Assembly (NCBI GenBank): GCA_046590575.1
Contig: JBKJUS010000156.1
Coordinates: 1 to 5,797 of the forward strand
Direction: 5' to 3'
Source of the DNA: DATLNF01 sp046590575
GTDB lineage: Bacteria; Actinomycetota; Actinomycetes; BP-191
Length of the DNA stretch: 5,797 nt
Shown here: positions 1 to 5,674 of the stretch, piece after piece
Numbering within the stretch: the first letter of the stretch is position 1
Layout of the letters: every line of letters begins with the position of its first letter
Program-made: the position numbers and the translations under genes
The notes under the pieces: generated by a model
The model's input: the letters and a program-made list of their open reading frames with translations, nothing else
Database searches by the model: none
Told to the model about the DNA's origin: nothing

Positions 1-54
1 TTCTGCGCCGACTCATCCGCCACCGTCCACAGGCTTGGTGCCACGCAGAACGTG

Positions 55-104
55 GGGAGAGGTGCGCCCCATTCGCCGGCCGCCCGATGGGGCGTACGTC
101 TCCC
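55..104. other. Long imperfect inverted repeat (strong hairpin) upstream of aroC
   Basis: Bases 55-73 pair with 86-104. Of 19 positions, 16 are Watson-Crick, 2 are G-T wobbles (64/95 and 73/86) and one is a mismatch (61/98). The loop is 12 bases (74-85). The core is four consecutive C-G pairs (67-70 with 89-92). A stem this long is unlikely by chance. No T-tract follows on either strand, so it is not a classic intrinsic terminator. High-GC actinobacteria often use hairpins without a T-tract, so it may end transcription from an upstream gene. It could instead be a leader structure of the aro transcript. Structure is seen directly; the role is inferred. Confidence 0.6.
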
Positions 105-110
105 AGCATC

Positions 111-181
111 CGGCGGGCGGACGGGCCGGGCGGGGCCGGGCAGGGCCGGGCAGGGCCGAGGGGCAGAGGGGCGGCGGGCGG
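111..181. repeat. G-rich tract with tandem 10-base repeats, potential G-quadruplex
   Basis: The + strand carries at least ten runs of three or four G separated by one to five bases, the spacing expected of a G-quadruplex. Within it a 10-base unit (GGGCCGGGCA or a near copy) is repeated in tandem at 123-132, 133-142, 143-152 and, degenerate, at 153-162. The tract is bracketed by two identical copies of CGGCGGGCGG at 111-120 and 172-181. There is no TA dinucleotide anywhere in 105-213, so a -10 promoter box there is unlikely. The aroC promoter therefore probably lies before base 105 or outside the window, and the tract would be transcribed as leader. Confidence 0.6.
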
Positions 182-213
182 CCGCAGCTGGAGGGCGTGG
201 GAAGATCCGCAGC

Positions 214-1416
214 GTGCTTCGATACCTCACTGCCGGGGAGTCCCACGGCCCCGCGCTGACCGCCATTGTGGAGGGCCTGCCGGCCGGGATAGAGATCTCC
301 ACGGCCGAGGTCGGCGACGCCCTGACTCGGCGCCGGGCTGGCTACGGGCGTGGCGCCCGGATGGCCTTCGAGCGCGACGACGTCGAGATCCTCGGCGGCG
401 TCCTCCACGGCCGCACGATCGGCAGCCCGGTCGCGATCCGCATCGGCAACACCGAGTGGCCGAAGTGGCAGGAGGTCATGGCGGCCGACCCGGCCGATGC
501 CGACGGCCGCCGGTACGACGAACCTGGCCGCTTCGACGACGTCGGCCGGGCCGCGCCGCTGACGAGACCGCGCCCCGGCCACGCCGATCTCGCCGGGATG
601 CAGAAGTACGGGCTCACCGAGGCCCGACCGATCCTGGAGCGCGCCAGCGCCCGCGAGACGACGAGCCGGGTCGCTCTCGGCGCGGTCGCTGCTGCCTTTC
701 TCCGGCAGGCGCTCGGCGTTGAGGTGCTCAGTCACGTCGTGCGCATCGGCAGCGTCGCCGCGCCGGAGGGCGTGTGGCCGACACCGCAGGACCGGGTCGA
801 CGTCGACGCCGACCCCTGTCGATGTTTCGACCCGGCCGCGGCGGCCGCCATGGTCGCGGAGATCGACGCGGCGAAGGCCGACGCCGACACCCTCGGCGGT
901 GTCATCGAGGTGCTCGTCGTCGGTCTGCCGCCGGGCCTTGGCAGTCACGTGCACTGGGACCGTAGGCTCGACGCACGCCTGGCTGCCGCGGTGATGGGCA
1001 TCCAGGCCATCAAGGGCGTGGAATTCGGCGACGGGTTCGCCGTCGCCGCTCGTCGCGGCAGCCAGGCGCACGACGAGATCGAGGCGACCGATGACGGAGT
1101 ACGGCGTACGACGTCGCGCGCCGGTGGCATCGAGGGCGGCATGAGCACCGGTGAGGTGCTTCGGCTACGGGCGGCGATGAAGCCGATCTCCACGCTGTCC
1201 CGACCGCTGCGCACCATCGACGTCGTCACCGGTGAGCCGGCAAAGGCCATCGCCCAGCGGTCCGACGTATGCGCCGTACCGGCAGCAGGGGTCATCGCGG
1301 AGGCGGTTGTCGCTCTGACGATGGCCGATGCGGTGCTGGAGAAGTTCGGTGGCGACTCGGTCGAGGAGGTACGCCGCAACCACGCGGCCTACCTCGACAA
1401 CCTGGTCATCCGGTGA
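214..1416 (+). CDS. aroC: Chorismate synthase
   Basis: This enzyme converts 5-enolpyruvylshikimate-3-phosphate to chorismate, the last shikimate-pathway step, in the cytoplasm with reduced FMN as cofactor. The 400-residue length matches actinobacterial AroC. Family signatures are intact: GESHG at residues 8-12 with invariant His11, RPGHAD with the second conserved His123, ERASARETTSRVALG at 142-156, GGIEGGM at 304-310, and RSDVCAVPAAG from Arg349. The open frame continues upstream to base 1, but that part encodes only a low-complexity Gly/Arg/Ala run. The GTG at 214 gives the family N-terminus (MLRYLTAGESHG) and has a weak GGGAAG ribosome site at 199-204. It is the first of four overlapping aro genes. 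Compared with my memory of the M. tuberculosis protein, about eight extra residues lie near 96-111, before APLTRPRPGHAD. Confidence 0.97.
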   Translation: MLRYLTAGESHGPALTAIVEGLPAGIEISTAEVGDALTRRRAGYGRGARMAFERDDVEILGGVLHGRTIGSPVAIRIGNTEWPKWQEVMAADPADADGRRYDEPGRFDDVGRAAPLTRPRPGHADLAGMQKYGLTEARPILERASARETTSRVALGAVAAAFLRQALGVEVLSHVVRIGSVAAPEGVWPTPQDRVDVDADPCRCFDPAAAAAMVAEIDAAKADADTLGGVIEVLVVGLPPGLGSHVHWDRRLDARLAAAVMGIQAIKGVEFGDGFAVAARRGSQAHDEIEATDDGVRRTTSRAGGIEGGMSTGEVLRLRAAMKPISTLSRPLRTIDVVTGEPAKAIAQRSDVCAVPAAGVIAEAVVALTMADAVLEKFGGDSVEEVRRNHAAYLDNLVIR

Positions 1417-1925
1417 CCCGGCCCACCTGCGTGCTGGTCGGGCCGCCTGGCGCTGGCAAGACGACGGTAGGCCGGCTCCTCGCCGAGCGTACTGGCGTGG
1501 CTTTTCGCGACACCGACAGCGACGTCGAGGCGCTGGCCGGACGCAGTGTCGCCGACCTCTTCGTGCTGGACGGCGAGCCTGCTTTCCGCGACCACGAGAA
1601 GCGTGCCGTGGTCGTGGCGCTCACCGAACACGACGGAGTGCTCGCTCTCGGCGGCGGCGCGGTGCTCGACCCCGGCACCCGTGAGCTGCTGCGCGGCCAC
1701 CAGGTGGTCTACCTGGAGACTGGACTGGCCGCGGCGGCCCAGCGCGTGGGACTCGGTGTCAGCCGGCCGGTGCTCGTCGACAACCCGCGTGCTCGCCTGC
1801 GAGAGCTGCTCGAGGCGCGGCGGGGGCTCTACGACGCTGTCGCGGTTATCACTGTGTCGACCGATGACCGGCCGGCCGACGACGTGGCCGACGAGGTCCA
1901 GCGACTACTCGCGGATCAGCCGTGA
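1413..1925 (+). CDS. aroK: Shikimate kinase
   Basis: Shikimate kinase phosphorylates the 3-hydroxyl of shikimate using ATP, step 5 of the pathway, in the cytoplasm. The 170-residue protein has the standard single P-loop NMP-kinase fold. Walker A is GPPGAGKTT at residues 10-18. Asp35 in the DTD motif and Arg59 (FRDHE) match shikimate-binding residues. GGG at 80-82 forms the substrate-site turn, Arg118 (SRPVL) sits in the mobile lid, and Arg136 is the distal shikimate-contacting arginine. The GTG start overlaps the aroC stop by four bases (GTGA). There is no recognisable Shine-Dalgarno sequence in the preceding 20 bases, so translation probably depends on ribosomes finishing aroC. An in-frame start at 1269 was rejected because it lies deep inside aroC and adds residues the family lacks. 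Confidence 0.96.
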   Translation: MTRPTCVLVGPPGAGKTTVGRLLAERTGVAFRDTDSDVEALAGRSVADLFVLDGEPAFRDHEKRAVVVALTEHDGVLALGGGAVLDPGTRELLRGHQVVYLETGLAAAAQRVGLGVSRPVLVDNPRARLRELLEARRGLYDAVAVITVSTDDRPADDVADEVQRLLADQP

Positions 1926-3010
1926 CCGCGGCCGGCCTGACGACCAAGACGATCCACGTCGCCACCGATCCGCCGTACGCCGTCATCGTGGGCAGTGGTC
2001 TGCTCGCCGAGGTCGCGAACACCCTGCCGCCGGCCGTAACCACCCTGCTCGTGCACTCACCATCGGTGGCGACTGCCGCGCGGCAGATCATGGCCGAGCT
2101 GGAGGCCGCGGGTCGCCACACGGCGGTCGCGACGGTGCCGGATGGCGAAGACGCCAAGGATCTGCGGGTGGTCGACGCGCTGTGGGCGGAGATGGCGCAG
2201 CACCGCGTGACGCGTTCCGACCTGGTGGTCGCGGTCGGCGGGGGAGCGGTGACCGACTCCGTCGGCTTCGCGGCCGCCACCTGGCTGCGCGGGGTGCGCG
2301 TCGCGCACGTGCCGACGACTCTGCTCGGCATGGTCGACGCCGCGATCGGCGGGAAGACCGGTATTAACACGACCGCCGGCAAGAACCTCGTCGGCTCGTT
2401 TCATCAACCTGCCGGGGTCATCGTCGACCTCGATCTGCTGCAGACGCTGCCGACGCCTGACCTCGCCGCGGGGCTGGCTGAAGTGGTCAAGGCCGGTTTC
2501 ATCGCCGACCCCGTGATCCTCGAGCGGATCGAGGTGGACCCGCTTGCCGCGCGTACGGGCGACCCGCTCGCGATGAGCGACCTCGTCGAGCGCTCGATCC
2601 GGGTCAAGGCCGATGTCGTCGGCGCCGACGCCACAGAGCAGGGCCGCCGCGAGATCCTCAACTACGGGCACACCCTCGCGCATGCGATCGAGAAGCATGC
2701 CGGTTTCGGCGTCTGGCGCCACGGTGACGCAGTCAGCGTCGGTCTGTGCTTCGCCGCGGTCCTCGCCCGGTTGATCGGCACCCTCGATACCGCGACGGCG
2801 GCCCGCCACCGCGAGATCCTCACCAGCCTCGGTCTTCCCACGTCCTACGACGGCCCATGGGCCGAAGTCCGGGAGGCGATGCGCGGCGACAAGAAGTCGC
2901 GCGGCGCGGCGCTGCGCCTCGTCATACTTGACGGCCTCGGCCGTCCGGTCGTGGTCGACGATCCGGCCGAGCAACTGCTCGAGGCGGCCTATGCGGAGGT
3001 CAACGGGTGA
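1922..3010 (+). CDS. aroB: 3-dehydroquinate synthase
   Basis: AroB cyclises DAHP to 3-dehydroquinate with loss of phosphate, step 2 of the pathway, using NAD+ and a divalent metal (normally zinc). At 362 residues it is the usual length. The NAD-binding half shows PDGEDAKD (73-80), GGGAVTDSVGF (106-116) and the long signature PTTLLGMVDAAIGGKTGIN (131-149) followed by AGKNLVGSFHQP. The predicted metal ligands are all present: Glu187 (LAEVVK), His250 (NYGHT) and His267 (RHGDAV). Other active-site residues present are Lys190, Lys229, Arg243, Asn247 and His254. The GTG start overlaps the aroK stop by four bases. No good ribosome-binding site is visible upstream (the nearest GAGGT is about 25 bases away), again suggesting translational coupling. 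Confidence 0.97.
   Translation: MTAAGLTTKTIHVATDPPYAVIVGSGLLAEVANTLPPAVTTLLVHSPSVATAARQIMAELEAAGRHTAVATVPDGEDAKDLRVVDALWAEMAQHRVTRSDLVVAVGGGAVTDSVGFAAATWLRGVRVAHVPTTLLGMVDAAIGGKTGINTTAGKNLVGSFHQPAGVIVDLDLLQTLPTPDLAAGLAEVVKAGFIADPVILERIEVDPLAARTGDPLAMSDLVERSIRVKADVVGADATEQGRREILNYGHTLAHAIEKHAGFGVWRHGDAVSVGLCFAAVLARLIGTLDTATAARHREILTSLGLPTSYDGPWAEVREAMRGDKKSRGAALRLVILDGLGRPVVVDDPAEQLLEAAYAEVNG
2995..3000 (+). promoter_or_regulatory. Ribosome-binding site of aroQ inside the aroB 3' end
   Basis: GGAGGT ends six bases before the aroQ GTG and lies within the last codons of aroB. It supports the GTG at 3007 as the start. It also sets aroQ apart from aroK and aroB, whose identical GTGA junctions lack such a site. 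Confidence 0.75.
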
Positions 3011-3465
3011 AGCCGGTCTTCGTCCTCAACGGACCCAACCTCGGCCGCCTCGGCGAGCGTGAGCCGGAGATCTACGGCTCGACGACCTACGACGAGCTGG
3101 CCGCGATGTGCCGCGACGAAGCGATCGAGCTGGGACTCACGGCCGACGTACGGCAAACCGACGACGAGGCGACGCTGCTCAGCTGGCTGCACGAGGCATC
3201 CCGCGAGGCGAGCGCCGTGGTTCTCAACCCCGCGGCCTTGAGCCACTACTCGATCGCGGTGCGCGACGCCTGCGCGATGCTGAACCTGCCGCTCGTCGAA
3301 GTGCACATCTCCAACATCGCTGCGCGCGAGGAGTTCCGCCGGGTCAGCCTGGTCTCCGCGGTCGCCCAGGGCACCATCACCGGCCTCGGGGTCGACTCCT
3401 ACCGTCTCGCCTTGCACGCGGTCGCCCGGTTGGTCCGACCGGCGCCCGTTCCCCCAACGTTGTAG
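3007..3465 (+). CDS. aroQ: 3-dehydroquinate dehydratase, type II
   Basis: This enzyme dehydrates 3-dehydroquinate to 3-dehydroshikimate, step 3 of the pathway. It is the type II (dodecameric, flavodoxin-like) form, unrelated to the Schiff-base type I AroD enzymes; older actinobacterial annotation nevertheless often uses the symbol aroD. The 152-residue length is typical. The N-terminal signature LNGPNLGRLGEREPEIYG carries the catalytic Arg18 and Tyr23. Asn74 with Ser79-His80 (LSHYS), the general-acid His100 (EVHISN) and Arg111 (EEFRR) complete the active site. The GTG start overlaps the aroB stop by four bases and has a strong ribosome-binding site at 2995-3000. The gene ends with TAG, unlike the TGA stops around it. 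The last dozen or so residues (RPAPVPPTL) form a short proline-rich tail beyond the conserved fold. Confidence 0.96.
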   Translation: MKPVFVLNGPNLGRLGEREPEIYGSTTYDELAAMCRDEAIELGLTADVRQTDDEATLLSWLHEASREASAVVLNPAALSHYSIAVRDACAMLNLPLVEVHISNIAAREEFRRVSLVSAVAQGTITGLGVDSYRLALHAVARLVRPAPVPPTL

Positions 3466-3486
3466 GACTGACAGCGCACGCCGACC

Positions 3487-3493
3487 AGAGGGA
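3487..3493 (+). promoter_or_regulatory. Ribosome-binding site of the M24B peptidase gene
   Basis: AGAGGGA, with the G-rich core ending about six bases before the ATG at 3499, fits the anti-Shine-Dalgarno well. It fixes this start within the 33-base aroQ-peptidase gap. Confidence 0.65.
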
Positions 3494-3498
3494 TTGTC

Positions 3499-4581
3499 AT
3501 GCCGGAGAACCACGCCGTACGCCGCGACGCACTCCGCACGCTGCTTATCGAGGCCGACCTCGATGCCGCGCTCATCACACGTCTGGTCAACGTCCGATAC
3601 CTGACCGGCTTCACGGGCAGCAACGGCGCGCTGCTGCTGACTCAGGATGACGCCGTGCTCGCCACCGACGGCCGCTACATCACGCAGTCGGCCGCGCAGG
3701 CGCCGGACGTCGAGCGGCACATCACGCAAACCGTGCCCTTCGACCTGGTTCAGCGGTCCGCAGCGGCTGGCCGGTCGCGCACCGGCTTCGAGGCGCACGA
3801 CGTGACGGTCGAGGCGCACGGTCGGCTGGTCGATGCAGCCGAGCGCAAGACGGAGCTCATTGCTCTTGGTTGGGCAGTGGAGGGTCTGCGCTCGGTGAAG
3901 GACGACGGGGAGATCGACCTGCTGCGTCGAGCTTTCCGAGCGGCCGATGAAGCGTTCGGCGAGCTCGTCGAAACCCGCCTCGAAGGTCGCACCGAGAAGG
4001 ACATCCGTGCGGACCTGGAGAGCTGCATGCTCGGCCACGGAGCGGACGGGCCGAGCTTCGAGACCATCGTCGCGACTGGACCCAACAGTGCTGTGCCGCA
4101 CCACCGGCCGACGGATCGTGTCGTCAAGCGTGGCGACTTCATCAAGCTCGACTTCGGCGCCCTGGTGGACGGCTACCACTCCGACATGACCCGGACGATT
4201 GTGGTGGGGGAGCCGGCCGACTGGCAGCGCGACATCCACGCCCTCGTCGCCGCGGCGCAGCAGGCAAGCATCGATCTCTTCCGCGCCGGCGCGACCTCCG
4301 GTCAGCTCGACCGAGCGGCCCGCGAAGTCATCGAGCACGCCGGGCACGGAGAGAACTACACCCACTCCCTGGGACACGGAGTGGGTTTGGAGATCCACGA
4401 AGCGCCAAGCCTGCGCAAGGACGGTACCGACGTACTCGCCGAGGGCATGCCGGTCACTGTCGAGCCGGGCGTCTACCTGCCCGGTCGCGGCGGTGTTCGG
4501 ATCGAGGACACCTTGGTCGTCCGCTCCGGTCCGCCCGAGTCGCTGTCCACCTCCACCAAGGACCTGCTCACCGTCGGCTGA
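3499..4581 (+). CDS. pepQ: Xaa-Pro aminopeptidase/dipeptidase, M24B family
   Basis: This is a cytoplasmic dinuclear metallopeptidase that cleaves the bond before proline in short peptides. The 360-residue protein has an N-terminal creatinase-like domain (about 1-130; NVRYLTGFTGSNG at 31-43, TDGRY at 56-60) and a C-terminal pita-bread catalytic domain. All five metal ligands are visible: Asp218 (KLDFG), Asp229 (HSDMTRT), His293 (SLGHGVG), Glu322 (VEPGVY) and Glu336 (RIEDT). His201 (PHHRPT) and His300 (EIHE) match the substrate and catalytic histidines. It follows aroQ by 33 bases with its own ribosome-binding site and is probably in the same transcript. In M. tuberculosis, from memory, the homologue beside efp is called pepQ. 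Sequence alone cannot separate dipeptidase from aminopeptidase activity, so the symbol is less certain than the family. Confidence 0.92.
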   Translation: MPENHAVRRDALRTLLIEADLDAALITRLVNVRYLTGFTGSNGALLLTQDDAVLATDGRYITQSAAQAPDVERHITQTVPFDLVQRSAAAGRSRTGFEAHDVTVEAHGRLVDAAERKTELIALGWAVEGLRSVKDDGEIDLLRRAFRAADEAFGELVETRLEGRTEKDIRADLESCMLGHGADGPSFETIVATGPNSAVPHHRPTDRVVKRGDFIKLDFGALVDGYHSDMTRTIVVGEPADWQRDIHALVAAAQQASIDLFRAGATSGQLDRAAREVIEHAGHGENYTHSLGHGVGLEIHEAPSLRKDGTDVLAEGMPVTVEPGVYLPGRGGVRIEDTLVVRSGPPESLSTSTKDLLTVG

Positions 4582-4605
4582 CAGCGCACAAGTTGTCGGG
4601 CCGGG

Positions 4606-5520
4606 TCAGGCCTTTCGCTGTGGGTGGGGGAGCGCCGGAGGAGTCATGCCGCCGGCGCGGTAGACCTGGAGCAGCCCCTCATCCCAGCTGGCGTTCGCCT
4701 GGCCGACCATCAGGTGGAAGCTGACCTTGGCACCGCTGCTGCCGGAGTCGAGCCAGTCGAGCAGCGAGCCCAACGCCCAGTCGTAGTTCGACGTCGCAGT
4801 AGCGAGCTTGCCGAGGCCCCGGCGCATGGAGCGCGGAGCTTCGAGCTGGTCCCCGATGCTGTCGAGCGGCTTGAGGGCGAGAACCAGGTTGTCGACTTCC
4901 GTGCGTACGACGTCGTCGCCGATCTCGCCATTCGCCCAACTGTCGAGGATCTTCTGCATCCCGACGATGCGCTCGTTCATGGCCCGGATTCCTGGGTCCA
5001 GGCCTTGCAGATACTGCTGCGCCTCGCCCGGCGCCTCCGGTTGGTCGTCGAGGTCGAGCGATGAGGCAAGATCGGGCATCGACGGCACGAAGGCGGGGGG
5101 CCGGGCGCTGCGAAACGCGCGCGCAAAGTCGGCCTTGGCTCCATGTGGCGTGGCGCGGTACACCAGGAGGGCGCCTACCGCGAGGATCAGGAGCAACCCG
5201 ACGACGGCAAGCAGGGCGATCTGCTTGGCATGCCCGGCGCCCCCGGAACGTGCGCCCACGACGACGGTGTCCAGCCCGGTCGACGGCGGACGCCAGCCGG
5301 CTGGCGCGCCCGGTGGTGGCGCGCTCGCCGCGGAAGGGGCAGGTGCCCAGCCGTAGTCGACGACTGGCCTGGACGGCGCTGTCGCGTCCCGCGGCGCCGG
5401 CGGAGCTGCGAGTGCTGCCACCTCCGCGGGCGCTTCGTCGAAGGCCGCGAAGCACCGCGTGCACCATGGCGAGCCGGGCATGCGGACCGTGGCGCAGATC
5501 GGACAACTATCGACTGCCAT
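4606..5520 (-). CDS. Zinc-ribbon, single-pass membrane protein of unknown function
   Basis: I do not recognise this 304-residue protein. The N-terminus has a CxxC-x10-CxxC zinc ribbon (Cys6, Cys9, Cys20, Cys23). An Ala/Pro-rich, probably disordered linker runs from about 30 to 95. One clear transmembrane helix spans about 101-121 (IALLAVVGLLLILAVGALLVY). The remainder (about 125-304) looks mostly helical, with amphipathic segments around 170-200, 203-260 and 265-290. There is no signal peptide. A cytoplasmic ribbon and external C-terminal domain seem natural. However, the flank after the helix is rich in Arg and Lys (122, 129, 134, 137, 140), so the positive-inside rule does not settle orientation. 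The ATG at 5520 is chosen over one 42 codons upstream (5646) because GGAGGAGG lies six bases before it and the zinc ribbon follows at once. It converges on pepQ and diverges from efp. Confidence 0.85.
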   Translation of the reverse strand: MAVDSCPICATVRMPGSPWCTRCFAAFDEAPAEVAALAAPPAPRDATAPSRPVVDYGWAPAPSAASAPPPGAPAGWRPPSTGLDTVVVGARSGGAGHAKQIALLAVVGLLLILAVGALLVYRATPHGAKADFARAFRSARPPAFVPSMPDLASSLDLDDQPEAPGEAQQYLQGLDPGIRAMNERIVGMQKILDSWANGEIGDDVVRTEVDNLVLALKPLDSIGDQLEAPRSMRRGLGKLATATSNYDWALGSLLDWLDSGSSGAKVSFHLMVGQANASWDEGLLQVYRAGGMTPPALPHPQRKA

Positions 5521-5526
5521 GGGTGA

Positions 5527-5534
5527 CCTCCTCC
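5527..5534 (-). promoter_or_regulatory. Strong ribosome-binding site of the zinc-ribbon gene
   Basis: On the minus strand this reads GGAGGAGG, six bases before the ATG at 5520-5518. It is the best Shine-Dalgarno match in the window and decides the start against the upstream in-frame ATG at 5646. Confidence 0.8.
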
Positions 5535-5541
5535 ACATCGG

Positions 5542-5570
5542 TGTATCGGAGAGGCCACTGCACTTCTTCA
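5542..5570 (-). promoter_or_regulatory. Tentative promoter of the zinc-ribbon gene
   Basis: Read on the minus strand, GATACA (5547-5542) could serve as a -10 box, with TGAAGA (5570-5565) as a poor -35 box 17 bases upstream. Transcription would then start about 15 bases before the ATG, giving a leader just long enough for the ribosome-binding site. Both matches are weak. Nothing better is visible in the 154-base divergent region. Confidence 0.25.
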
Positions 5571-5606
5571 CACTTTCGACCGAATTGAGCCGCCGTGCGT
5601 GCTCAG

Positions 5607-5624
5607 CCCGGCGGGCCCGGCGGG
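5607..5624. repeat. Exact 9-base tandem repeat abutting the efp -10 box
   Basis: CCCGGCGGG occurs twice head to tail (5607-5615 and 5616-5624) and ends directly against the putative -10 hexamer TAGGCT. With flanking bases each copy makes a short palindrome centred on a single G: GCCCG-G-CGGGC at 5606-5616, and the same at 5615-5625 except for a final T. The position would suit an operator or a structural promoter element, but a chance GC-rich duplication is possible. Confidence 0.5.
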
Positions 5625-5630
5625 TAGGCT
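5625..5630 (+). promoter_or_regulatory. Probable -10 box of the efp promoter
   Basis: TAGGCT fits the actinobacterial housekeeping -10 pattern (TANNNT) and lies 44 bases before the efp ATG. That would give a leader of roughly 37 bases. No good -35 hexamer stands 16-18 bases upstream, where the 9-base repeats lie; many actinobacterial promoters have weak -35 boxes. The inverted gene next door means efp needs a promoter here. Confidence 0.5.
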
Positions 5631-5674
5631 CGGCCGCGATTGTCACGACACTGCTGCGAAGGACGAACCATCAC

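Noticed and set aside
1..16. A possible divergent gene starting with ATG on the minus strand at base 16
   Set aside because: Only five codons are visible before the window edge and the ribosome site is poor, so nothing can be supported.
52..213. A 54-codon N-terminal extension of AroC from an in-frame start at 52
   Set aside because: The extension is low-complexity Gly/Arg/Ala encoded by the G-rich repeat and absent from the family. The GTG at 214 gives the canonical N-terminus.
13..1071. A 352-codon open frame on the minus strand opposite aroC
   Set aside because: It is antisense to aroC, Arg/Asp/Ala-rich and without a recognisable motif, so it is another shadow of high G+C coding sequence.
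2989..4398. A 469-codon open frame on the minus strand opposite aroQ and the peptidase
   Set aside because: It lies antisense to two well-supported genes, its translation shows no recognisable domain, and long antisense frames are expected where third codon positions are G or C.
3468..4589. The 12-base sequence CTGACAGCGCAC just after both aroQ (3468-3479) and the peptidase gene (4578-4589)
   Set aside because: About one 12-base repeat is expected by chance in a window this size. Two copies after adjacent genes is curious but not enough to claim a processing or termination site.
4599..4615. Candidate terminator: GGCC stem, 6-base loop, GGCC, then TTT
   Set aside because: The stem is only four pairs (five with a wobble), GGCC is self-complementary and common here, and three T are too few. 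It also overlaps the opposing stop codon.
5521..5646. Extended start of the zinc-ribbon gene at 5646
   Set aside because: It would add 42 Arg-rich residues, run through the efp promoter region, and ignore the strong GGAGGAGG just before the ATG at 5520.
5641..5650. TGTC-AC-GACA palindrome in the efp leader
   Set aside because: Four-base arms are too short to distinguish from chance, and no second copy is present in the window.
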